The position numbers were made by a program, and so were the translations under genes. Below are positions 8,216 to 15,595 of a DNA stretch of 36,874 nt, piece after piece. The stretch is from Archangium sp. (GTDB taxonomy: Bacteria > Myxococcota > Myxococcia > Myxococcales > Myxococcaceae). The notes beneath the pieces were generated by a model. That model saw only the letters and a program-made list of their open reading frames with translations, did no database searches and was not told the origin of the DNA. The DNA is taken from contig JAUYRZ010000057.1 in the NCBI GenBank assembly GCA_030695565.1, positions 1 through 36,874 of the forward strand. Reading direction: 5' to 3'. Numbering within the stretch: the stretch's first letter is position 1; every line of letters starts with the position of its first letter.

Positions 8216-9142
8216 ATGCCGAAGATCGAGCGCAGTTCCTCTCTTGCCAGCACGCCGCGCGCAGAAGCCGTCAGCCGCCCCAGCGCCCCCGTGGTGACCA
8301 TCGCCCCGAAGGGCACCGTCACCGAGTACGCCGGCCAGGCGGCGCCCCCCAAAGAGCTCGTTCCCCGCGGCACCAACGTCTCGAAGTCGGCCAGCCCGTC
8401 TTCTTTGTGGGGTGAGGCGCCGAAGGGCGTCGAGCTGAGCCCCGAGGCGTTCGACAAGCTCTCCTTGCCCGAGAAGAAGAAGTTCATTCAAACCGCGCGC
8501 GCCGAGCACCGGCAGCTGGGCGCGGAGATCCTCGCTCGCGTCGAGGTGCTCGACGCCAGGTGGAAGAATTCTCGGCTCAGCACCCGCACCGAAGCGCTGC
8601 GGGAGTTTCAGGAGCGGCGGGGAAACCGGCTCGACGCGGGTTCGCGGCGCAAGCTCGACGGGCTCATCGATCGGTCGGAGGCATCGCAGCGGAAGATCAA
8701 CGAGCTGCGCGCGAAGATCGAGCTGCTGCCGAAGACGCCGGAGTCGAAGAAGGCCAAGGCCGAGCTGCGCAATGAGCTCGCCCGTGAGCTGCGGCGTGCG
8801 CGTGATGAGCAGTCGAAGGTCGTGAAGGAGGCGACCGAGGTGGTCGACGCGGTCGGTCTCAAGACGGATCGGTTGGTCACCACGGAGCAGATCATCGACC
8901 CCACCGCGCCTGTGCCGGGATCGGGTGAGAGCCTGCTCGACAAGGTGCAGCGGTTCTTCAAGTTCGATTGGTTCTTCAACGCGGTCGGGTTTGGCGACAA
9001 GACCAGGGACCTCTTCACTCAGAGCGTTGAGCGTCGAGGCGCTCAGATCGCCGAAGAAGGGAAGGCGAAGCTCGATGCGATTCGCGTGAAGGAGAACCTG
9101 GAGCTCGAGCGGGTGCGCAATTCTTTCCCTCTCCCTTTGTGA
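8216..9142 (+). CDS. Charged, mostly helical protein of unknown function
   Basis: A 308-residue protein without a recognisable family. The first 75 or so residues are low in structure and rich in Ser, Ala and Pro. From about residue 80 it is a run of charged, heptad-like helices (K-L-S-L-P-E-K-K-K-F-I, then R-K-I-N-E-L-R-A-K-I-E-L-L and R-N-E-L-A-R-E-L-R-R-A) that probably form a coiled coil. A short hydrophobic stretch R-F-F-K-F-D-W-F-F-N-A-V-G-F follows near residue 255. There is no signal peptide. The ATG at 8216 was preferred over the ATG at 8189, which overlaps the divergent kdsB start codon. The last codons (F-P-L-P-L) and the stop are contributed by copy 2 of the palindromic repeat, so the original end may have been replaced. 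Confidence 0.65.
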   Translation: MPKIERSSSLASTPRAEAVSRPSAPVVTIAPKGTVTEYAGQAAPPKELVPRGTNVSKSASPSSLWGEAPKGVELSPEAFDKLSLPEKKKFIQTARAEHRQLGAEILARVEVLDARWKNSRLSTRTEALREFQERRGNRLDAGSRRKLDGLIDRSEASQRKINELRAKIELLPKTPESKKAKAELRNELARELRRARDEQSKVVKEATEVVDAVGLKTDRLVTTEQIIDPTAPVPGSGESLLDKVQRFFKFDWFFNAVGFGDKTRDLFTQSVERRGAQIAEEGKAKLDAIRVKENLELERVRNSFPLPL

Positions 9143-9147
9143 GAGGG
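9127..9147. repeat. Palindromic repeat, copy 2
   Basis: Arms CCCTCTC (9127-9133) and GAGAGGG (9141-9147) pair around a 7-base loop. The unit covers the last codons and the stop of the gene at 8216 and sits 8 bases from the end of the convergent FG-GAP gene, where it could act as a two-way terminator. It belongs to the same family as the other four copies but is shorter. Confidence 0.65.
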
Positions 9148-9155
9148 GACTCGGC

Positions 9156-11156
9156 TTACTTGACCTGAAACGGCTCCGCCGCGCCCTGCTTGAGGCGCAT
9201 GAACTGATTGCCCGGTACCCGCGTGAACTGCTGCGTGGTGCCCTGGGCATCGGGCCACCGCACCGTCACTTCATCCGCGCCTTCGCAGCCACCGAGGCCC
9301 ACGTGCACCGTCAGATCATTCTGCATGCCGAAGTGCCCGTAGCCGCCTGACACCTCGCGCGTCACCGTGCGTCCACCTGCCTTCACGGTCACCTTCGCGC
9401 CGATCGCCGAACGATTCGTCGTGGTGCCGTCACCTTCCAGGTGCAGCAGCATCCAGTTCGTGTCGCTCGCCTGGTTCTCGTAGAGCCGCACCTCGTTCTT
9501 CGACCACCGTCGCGCGCAATCACGCGCCGTGCTCGCACCTGCCAGCACGTCGAGATCACCATCGCGATCGAAGTCGGCAATGGCGAGCCCCGACATGCAC
9601 TCGTGCCGCAGCCCCCACGCCAGCCCCTGATCGATGAACGTGCCGTCGGCCTTCTGCTGAAAGAGGAGCCCGAACTGATCCGCGTAGTCGCTCGCCGCCA
9701 CCACGAGGTCGAGCCGCCCGTCGTTGTCGAGATCGCCGCCCGCCGCCATCAAGCCGCCTTCATTCCAGTCGGGCGTGGGGTGGGGGAAGGCGAGCCCCAG
9801 CGGCCCATTCCCCGGCCGGGTGAACCGCGCCATGCCCGGCGTCGACACGTTCTTGAGCAGCTCCGACGAATCGCTCGAGCCGCCCGCCCACCAGTGGTGG
9901 ATCTCCGCGTTGTAGAGCTCGTTCTTCCCGTCACCATCCACGTCGCCGCACCAGGTGGTGAAGGTGTTGCCGCCATTACGCCACGCCGCATCATCGGTGC
10001 CCACGCTCCACGACTGGTTCGGGTTCGGGCAGCCGATGGAAGGGTTGGCTACGCCCGCACACTTCGGATCCGCGCGATTGGCCGTGCACCAGCACCGGAA
10101 GTTCTCGTTGTCGCGAGAGTCGGCGTTGGAGTCGCTCGCGAACCCCGATGCCACGCTCTGATCCACGAAGCGCCCCGCACCATCGTTGCGGTAGAGCAGG
10201 TTCGGCTGCCGGCCATACGCGCTCACCATCAGCTCGGGCGCGCCGTCGTCATCCACGTCGCACGCGGTCACCCCGTACGCGGGCCGGTGCTGGGTGAACT
10301 GCTCGAAGCCCAGGTCATCGGTGCCCAGGTTGCTGAGCTGGGTGACGTCGCTGAACTGCCCGCCGCCTTGCCCGCGATACAGCCGCGCCTGCACGCCGAG
10401 GTAGCTGGAGCCGTACGACTCGTACCAATTGCCCACGAACACATCGAGCCGGCCATCGCGGTCGGCGTCGGTGAAGGCCGCGCTGGTGGTGGGCATGCGC
10501 TCGCTGGGCAGCGGGGTGGTGGCCGACTCCTGCGCGATGGTGAAGTGACCGGTGCCGTCGTTGAGCAGAATCTCGCTGCGATCGCCCGGGTCGGTGCCCG
10601 GCTTGGTGGGGTCCGTGTACGTACCGGAGAACGCGTCGAGATCGCCGTCGTTGTCCACGTCGCCGAAGACCGCCAGCTGCGCCGAGCGGTAGTGCGTGGG
10701 CGAACCACCGAAGACCTCGAACAGCCCGTTGCCCGTCTCGTCGACGAAGGTGCGGTAGCCATCAGGGGTGGGCCGGTTCATCAACTGCCACACCAGGCGC
10801 TTGCCTCCATCGGGCAGCTCGATGGGCTGGCGCAGGTTGCTGGTGACCGCGTGCACCACCAGGTCGGGGTACCCGTCGGCGTCGAGGTCAGCGACGGTCA
10901 GCCGGTTGCCCACCAGCTTGAGCCCCGTGCTGCCCAGGTTCCACGCGTCGGTCATGTCGAGGAAGCGCGTGCCTCCATCGCGGGGCGTGCAGGCCACGGG
11001 CGCCTCGCCGGGCAGCCGCTTCACCACGTCGGGGTTCTGCAACGGGGGAAAGGGAGGCTTCACGCTCACCGGTGCCAGCGCTTCGAACTGCGTCTGCGAG
11101 GCGGTGCTGAAACAACCCGTGGCCAGGACGATGGTGCAGGCGAGCGTGAGGCGCAT
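9156..11156 (-). CDS. FG-GAP/VCBS-repeat lipoprotein with C-terminal ASPIC/UnbV domain
   Basis: A 666-residue exported protein. The ATG at 11156 gives a lipoprotein signal with lipobox L-A-T-G-C (Cys15). The body holds seven calcium-binding FG-GAP/VCBS-type motifs of the form D-x-D-x-D-G: D-L-D-A-D-G, D-V-D-N-D-G, D-A-D-R-D-G, D-V-D-D-D-G, D-V-D-G-D-G, D-L-D-N-D-G and D-F-D-R-D-G, as in an integrin-like beta-propeller. The last 90 or so residues (G-A-K-V-T-V-K-A-G-G, then V-G-L-G-G-C and V-R-W-P-D) match the ASPIC/UnbV domain that commonly follows such propellers. A cysteine-rich insert (F-R-C-W-C-T-A, then D-P-K-C-A-G and S-I-G-C-P-N) interrupts the propeller near its middle. Likely a surface-exposed binding or adhesion protein; the ligand is unknown. 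Confidence 0.87.
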   Translation of the reverse strand: MRLTLACTIVLATGCFSTASQTQFEALAPVSVKPPFPPLQNPDVVKRLPGEAPVACTPRDGGTRFLDMTDAWNLGSTGLKLVGNRLTVADLDADGYPDLVVHAVTSNLRQPIELPDGGKRLVWQLMNRPTPDGYRTFVDETGNGLFEVFGGSPTHYRSAQLAVFGDVDNDGDLDAFSGTYTDPTKPGTDPGDRSEILLNDGTGHFTIAQESATTPLPSERMPTTSAAFTDADRDGRLDVFVGNWYESYGSSYLGVQARLYRGQGGGQFSDVTQLSNLGTDDLGFEQFTQHRPAYGVTACDVDDDGAPELMVSAYGRQPNLLYRNDGAGRFVDQSVASGFASDSNADSRDNENFRCWCTANRADPKCAGVANPSIGCPNPNQSWSVGTDDAAWRNGGNTFTTWCGDVDGDGKNELYNAEIHHWWAGGSSDSSELLKNVSTPGMARFTRPGNGPLGLAFPHPTPDWNEGGLMAAGGDLDNDGRLDLVVAASDYADQFGLLFQQKADGTFIDQGLAWGLRHECMSGLAIADFDRDGDLDVLAGASTARDCARRWSKNEVRLYENQASDTNWMLLHLEGDGTTTNRSAIGAKVTVKAGGRTVTREVSGGYGHFGMQNDLTVHVGLGGCEGADEVTVRWPDAQGTTQQFTRVPGNQFMRLKQGAAEPFQVK

Positions 11157-11244
11157 GCCCAGGCCGATACAGCCGGTGCTCACGCAGCGGAAGAGCGGCC
11201 GGCACGAACATCCATCGGCACACGGAGGTTTTGGCCACCGTGGC

Positions 11245-13356
11245 TCAGGCGGCCAGTCGGCTGGCGGCTTCCTTCACCACCGGTTCTTCGGGCGGTGCGA
11301 GGAAGAACTCCAGCGGGCTCGCGACGAAGCGGCGCATGACTGCGCGGGCCAGCGACACCTGGCTGCGAACACCCAGGCCGCGCGCGCGCAGGGCCACCAC
11401 GATGGCAAAGGTGAAGCTGACGCCGAAGTTGATCAACCCGACCAGCGGAATCGAGAGCAGCGCGAGCAGGAAATCGGTGCGCCCGAAAACGGCGGGCCCC
11501 AACTCGACCGCGGCGTACGCGAGCTGACCGGTCACGAAGGTCACGTGCCGCACCTCGAGGGGAATGCCGAGCAGCCCGATCAACATGGGCATGAAGCCCA
11601 GCAGCATGCCGAAGCCCACGTTGCCGCCAAAGCCGCTGGCCTGCTCGGTGAGGAAGCGGGACAGGCGGTTGGCGCGCGAGGCCCCGAACACCCGGCGCAA
11701 GGTGCGGTTGGTGGCGATCGCTCCGGGCAGCTCACGCAGCACGAAGTAGTTTTCTGCAGCGCCGGCGAGCAGGCTGGCGGCCCACAACCACACGCCCGTC
11801 ATGATGGCCGAGAAGATGGTCACGCTGAAGATCGGGTGATGAACGCGAACGATCTTCTCTGCGTATTCAGAGCTCAGCACGTGCTGGCCCATCACCGACT
11901 GGTAGATGAGCCCGATCACGATGGCGAAGGGCATCACCACGAACACGTTGCCCAGCAGCGCGGTGAACTGGGTGCGGCTGGCGCGCGAGACCAGGTCGAC
12001 CAACGGCGCGAGCTCTGGCTTCTCCTCGTCGCGTTGCGCTTCGATCGCTCCTGCGAGCGTGGCCGCGGTCATCGCCGGCTGCTTGGTGGCCAGCGCGAAG
12101 TGCAGCAGCTGCATCGCCACGAAGCCCCACGCGTAGTTCAAGCCCACGAAGAGCGCGTCGAAGAACGGGGGCGGGTGCGCGAAGCCGATGAAGAACTTGG
12201 TGAAGACCATCACCGCGGTGATCGCCCCACCGCCCGCGGCCGCGTCGAGCATGGCCTGCTGCTCGGTGCGGGTCTTCGTCACGTAGTGCTCGCCTGAGCT
12301 GCCGGCCCGCTCGACCACGCGGCGCGCCAGCAAGCGGGTGCTCGATTGGAGGAGCGCGGTGAGCGTCTTGTCGGCCACCGTGCCGCGAATGAGCTCACGC
12401 TCGAGCTGCACCTGTGCCAGCTCGCGCGCTTCTTCGAGCCCGCACAGAATGGTGACCAGGTGAAGCAGGCGCGTGAGCAGCGCGTTGATGAGCTCGAGGC
12501 GGAACACCAGGTCGATGCTGATGCCCGTTTCGTCGAGCGAGGCGGTGACGTCGCGCAGGCATGCCCGGCACGCCGTGATGGTCGCCAGCAACGGCGCGAG
12601 CGGCAGCTCTCCCTTGAGCAGCCCCTTCACGTGCTCCGGCAGCAGCAAGAACGGAGAACTGGCGACCGCGACCGAAGGCATGCGCTTTCTCAGGTCGTCG
12701 CTGATGCCCTGCATGGCGATGCGCGAGGCCAGCAGCACCGCGGCTTCCCGCAGGCCCGGGTCGAGCGCGCGTTTGACCGTCTCCGTGTCGAGGCCCAGCA
12801 TCGTCGACAGGCGCGTGCGCACCGACTCGGGCATCGAGAGCAACCACTCCGCGCGCTCGGGTGAATCGATGAGGCGGCCCAACAACCGGCTCACCTCGCG
12901 GCCCACGGGGTAGGCGGGCAGCAGGTTCTCCGAGAAACGCTCCACCACCTCGCCCCAGAACCCGAAGTTCGAGGGCACACCGGTGTCGGTGAAGAGCATC
13001 GTCGCCGAGCTGCCCATCAACGCCTTGAGCATCACCCCGCGCAGGCGTTCGGCGAACGGCGGGATTTCTTCGGCGGCGGTGAGCAGCAGGCGGGTGCGGG
13101 TGTCGATCTCCCGCTCACCCTCCAGGCGGCCCGGTGCTTCGCCGCGCTCGAACAACCACTGCACGATGTCTTCGAGCCACTCGATGCCGTTGCCGTTGCC
13201 GGTGTCGTCAGCGCTGGCCAGCGCATGCAGCCGGCGGAGCACGCGGTTGTTCGGATCGCTCGAGCCGAAGCGCGTGAGGAACGTGTTTCTGTCGAGCAGG
13301 AGATGCGGGTCCAAGCGGGGCACCCTACCGCTTCCTTCCGCCCGGATTTCGAACAT
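11245..13356 (-). CDS. Gcr-type 'site-specific recombinase' family protein (polytopic membrane protein)
   Basis: A protein of about 703 residues resembling the family named after gonococcal Gcr (Pfam SpecificRecomb). The N-terminal 340 or so residues are soluble and helical. The C-terminal half holds several membrane helices, including G-G-G-A-I-T-A-V-M-V-F-T-K-F-F-I-G-F, V-F-V-V-M-P-F-A-I-V-I-G-L-I and L-S-I-P-L-V-G-L-I-N-F-G-V-S. Between them lies the conserved-looking G-F-G-G-N-V-G-F-G-M-L-L-G-F followed by I-P-L-E-V-R-H-V-T-F-V-T-G. No tyrosine or serine recombinase catalytic motif is seen, so the family name is probably misleading. The ATG at 13356 was chosen over an in-frame GTG at 13371. 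It lies upstream of the FG-GAP gene on the same strand and is divergent from the lipoprotein operon at 13470. Confidence 0.75.
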   Translation of the reverse strand: MFEIRAEGSGRVPRLDPHLLLDRNTFLTRFGSSDPNNRVLRRLHALASADDTGNGNGIEWLEDIVQWLFERGEAPGRLEGEREIDTRTRLLLTAAEEIPPFAERLRGVMLKALMGSSATMLFTDTGVPSNFGFWGEVVERFSENLLPAYPVGREVSRLLGRLIDSPERAEWLLSMPESVRTRLSTMLGLDTETVKRALDPGLREAAVLLASRIAMQGISDDLRKRMPSVAVASSPFLLLPEHVKGLLKGELPLAPLLATITACRACLRDVTASLDETGISIDLVFRLELINALLTRLLHLVTILCGLEEARELAQVQLERELIRGTVADKTLTALLQSSTRLLARRVVERAGSSGEHYVTKTRTEQQAMLDAAAGGGAITAVMVFTKFFIGFAHPPPFFDALFVGLNYAWGFVAMQLLHFALATKQPAMTAATLAGAIEAQRDEEKPELAPLVDLVSRASRTQFTALLGNVFVVMPFAIVIGLIYQSVMGQHVLSSEYAEKIVRVHHPIFSVTIFSAIMTGVWLWAASLLAGAAENYFVLRELPGAIATNRTLRRVFGASRANRLSRFLTEQASGFGGNVGFGMLLGFMPMLIGLLGIPLEVRHVTFVTGQLAYAAVELGPAVFGRTDFLLALLSIPLVGLINFGVSFTFAIVVALRARGLGVRSQVSLARAVMRRFVASPLEFFLAPPEEPVVKEAASRLAA

Positions 13357-13469
13357 TGGCCGGGCGGGCACCCTCAGTCACTTGAGACCTTGCACCATGA
13401 CCGTCTGTTGTGAGGGGATGTAGCCGCCCTTGGGTCGTGGCTCGGACGGCAGGGGGGCAATCGATTTCA

Positions 13470-14462
13470 ATGAGACCGTTTCTCGCCGCGACGCTCCTCC
13501 TCGCCCTCGGGGCGTGCCCTGAACCGCCGCCGCCCCCGAAGTGGGCCGTGCTCGCTCAGAAGCTGCCCAACGCCTTGCTCTCGGTCTGGGGCACGTCGGC
13601 CACCGACGTGTGGACGGTGGGCTCGGACACCGGCGATGGCCAGGGGCCTTTGGTGCTGCACTTCGATGGCACCTCGTGGTCGCGCCTCACCACGGGCGCC
13701 ACGGGTGATCTCTGGTGGGTCTTCGGCTTCGTCGACGGCCCTGTCTACCTGGGCGGTGAGGGTGGCCTCATTCTCCGGTACCAGAAGGGCGCTTTCATGC
13801 GCCTGGCCACCCCCGGCACCGCGGTCGTTTCTGGCATCTGGGGGGCAGCGCCCGGCGACGTGTGGGCAGTCGGTGCGGAAAGTGGCGGTGCCAAGGGTGC
13901 TTTCGCGTGGAGGCTGCGCGGCGGAGACGTGTGGGAAGACGCGGCCGGCTTTCCGCCCACGCTCGTCGACACCGACGCGATCTGGAAGGTCTGGGGCCGC
14001 GGCGCCGACGATGTCTGGTTGGTGGGCTCGGCGGGCAAGGTGCTGCACTGGGATGGCGCGGCGTTCACGTTGAGCTCCGCGGGAACCGGCGAGGCGCTCT
14101 TCACGGTGCACGCGAACGCTGAGCGTTTTGTGGCAGTGGGCGGTTTTGGCACCGCCAAGTTGGTGGAGAACGATGGCTCGGGTTGGGTCAACGCGGCGCC
14201 CCCGGGCGCGTCGGCGTTGGTGGGCGTGTGGCTCACCGGGAAGGGCGGCGTGGCGGTCGGTCAGTACGGCACGGTCTTTTCGCGCGGCGCCGCGGGGTGG
14301 GCAGAAGAAGACACGGGCTTGAGCTTCTCGCAGTCGCTGCATTCAGTCTGGGTCGATCCAGCCGGGGGCATCTGGGCCGCCGGCGGCAACGTACTGACGA
14401 TTCCTCTGAAGGATGGCGTGCTCATCCATCGTGGTCCCGCCGTTCCGGAGGTACGCCTTTGA
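13470..14462 (+). CDS. Beta-propeller lipoprotein, first gene of a lipoprotein operon
   Basis: A 330-residue lipoprotein with lipobox L-A-L-G-A-C and a following P-E-P-P-P-P-P tether. The ATG at 13470 directly precedes the signal; a longer frame from a GTG at 13410 would add an unlikely leader. The mature part is made of repeats of the type S-V-W-G-T-S-A-T-D-V-W-T-V-G followed by L-H-F-D-G-T-S-W-S, recurring as I-W-G-A-A-P-G-D-V-W-A-V-G and V-W-G-R-G-A-D-D-V-W-L-V-G. This is a propeller type common in predatory and social deltaproteobacteria. It starts a run of four plus-strand lipoprotein genes, each overlapping the next by four bases, so they are surely one transcript. The role is unknown; likely ligand binding on the outer membrane. 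Confidence 0.82.
   Translation: MRPFLAATLLLALGACPEPPPPPKWAVLAQKLPNALLSVWGTSATDVWTVGSDTGDGQGPLVLHFDGTSWSRLTTGATGDLWWVFGFVDGPVYLGGEGGLILRYQKGAFMRLATPGTAVVSGIWGAAPGDVWAVGAESGGAKGAFAWRLRGGDVWEDAAGFPPTLVDTDAIWKVWGRGADDVWLVGSAGKVLHWDGAAFTLSSAGTGEALFTVHANAERFVAVGGFGTAKLVENDGSGWVNAAPPGASALVGVWLTGKGGVAVGQYGTVFSRGAAGWAEEDTGLSFSQSLHSVWVDPAGGIWAAGGNVLTIPLKDGVLIHRGPAVPEVRL
14447..14451 (+). promoter_or_regulatory. Shine-Dalgarno GGAGG deciding a TTG start
   Basis: GGAGG lies seven bases before the TTG at 14459, which overlaps the stop of the previous gene (TTGA). It supports TTG as the true start of the NHL lipoprotein, whose signal peptide begins right there; no ATG or GTG fits. Confidence 0.7.
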
Positions 14463-15595
14463 AACTCAGAACGCTGTTGGTCGCGGGGGCGCTGCTCACT
14501 GCGTGCGAACCCGAGAAGAAGTGCGACGACCCGGGCCACGCCTGTACCTGGGCGGGCGTCGCGGGTGAGTTCGGCTTCAATGGCGATGGCCTGCACCGGC
14601 TCGACACCAAGCTCTACTGGACGATGGACATGAAGTTCGCGGCCGACGGCACGCCGTGGTTCATCGACTGGAACAACCACCTCGTGCGCAAGGTGTTGCC
14701 CGACGGAAAGGTGAAGACGGTGGTGGGTTGGGTCGACCCGATTTTTCCGGGCGACGGCTCGCAAGACGAGCTCACCCCCGATGGCGCGCTGGGCACCGAC
14801 GTGCAGCTCAACCACCCGACCGATCTCGCCCAGCTCTCCGACGGCACCATGCTGGTGATGGCGTGGCACAACCACAAGCTGCGCAAGATCGACAAAGACA
14901 CCGAGCGGGTGAGCATCGCCTGTGGCGCGGGCGCTGGCTTCTCCGGTGACGGCTCGATGGCGAAGGGCGCGTTGCTCAAGCAGCCCAAGGCGCTCGAGGT
15001 CGACGCGCAAGACAACATCTACATCCTCGATCAGCAGAACTTCCGCGTGCGGAAGATCTCGGCGTCGGGGGTGATCTCCACCATCGTGGGCAACGGCATG
15101 CAGGTCTCCGCGGGCGACAACGGGCCGGCCCTGATGGCCTCGCTCTTTCTCGAAGCAGGCAGCAACCCCGAGCCCTCGGGTGGTCTCGCGCTGCGCGACG
15201 GCAAGCTCTACATCTCCGAGACGCTCGCGCATCGCATTCGCGTGGTCGACCTCACCACCAACGTGATCACCACGGTGGCGGGCAACGGCACCGGCGGCTT
15301 CGCAGACGGCGCAGTGCTCGAGGCGCGGTTCGACAACCCGCGCGACATCGAGTTCGGGCCCGATGGCCGGCTCTACGTGGCAGACACCGACAACAACCGC
15401 ATTCGGGCGATCGATTTCGCGGCCGGCACGGTGAGCACGGTGGCCGGTACGGGTGAGCTGGGCCTCGACGAGAAAGACGACCTGCTGGCGACGGCCACCA
15501 AGCTCAAGCGTCCGTTCGCGATCGAGTTCGATCCCGCGGGCAATCTGTACATCTCCGACACCATCAACAGCCGCATTCTCCGGGTGGCGAAATGA
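14459..15595 (+). CDS. NHL-repeat beta-propeller lipoprotein (first of a tandem pair)
   Basis: A 378-residue lipoprotein starting with TTG, supported by a good ribosome site and by its signal peptide with lipobox L-L-T-A-C. Two cysteines follow in K-K-C-D-D-P and H-A-C-T-W. The rest is a series of NHL repeats, each with a hydrophobic strand then a D-x-x-N-x-R/K-x-R-K motif: F-I-D-W-N-N-H-L-V-R-K-V, M-A-W-H-N-H-K-L-R-K-I, I-L-D-Q-Q-N-F-R-V-R-K-I, V-A-D-T-D-N-N-R-I-R-A-I and I-S-D-T-I-N-S-R-I-L-R-V. V-A-G-N-G-T-G-G-F turns separate them. NHL propellers bind protein or other ligands. It is a tandem paralogue of the next gene, which it overlaps by four bases (ATGA). Confidence 0.87.
   Translation: MKLRTLLVAGALLTACEPEKKCDDPGHACTWAGVAGEFGFNGDGLHRLDTKLYWTMDMKFAADGTPWFIDWNNHLVRKVLPDGKVKTVVGWVDPIFPGDGSQDELTPDGALGTDVQLNHPTDLAQLSDGTMLVMAWHNHKLRKIDKDTERVSIACGAGAGFSGDGSMAKGALLKQPKALEVDAQDNIYILDQQNFRVRKISASGVISTIVGNGMQVSAGDNGPALMASLFLEAGSNPEPSGGLALRDGKLYISETLAHRIRVVDLTTNVITTVAGNGTGGFADGAVLEARFDNPRDIEFGPDGRLYVADTDNNRIRAIDFAAGTVSTVAGTGELGLDEKDDLLATATKLKRPFAIEFDPAGNLYISDTINSRILRVAK

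Noticed and set aside
9441-12297. Long plus-strand open frames opposite the FG-GAP and Gcr-type genes
   Set aside because: The minus-strand frames have a lipobox, calcium motifs and membrane helices; the plus-strand ones are low-complexity shadows.
11245-13356. Evidence for a DNA-inversion system beside the Gcr-type gene
   Set aside because: No inverted repeat pair or invertible promoter was seen, and the protein lacks recombinase motifs.
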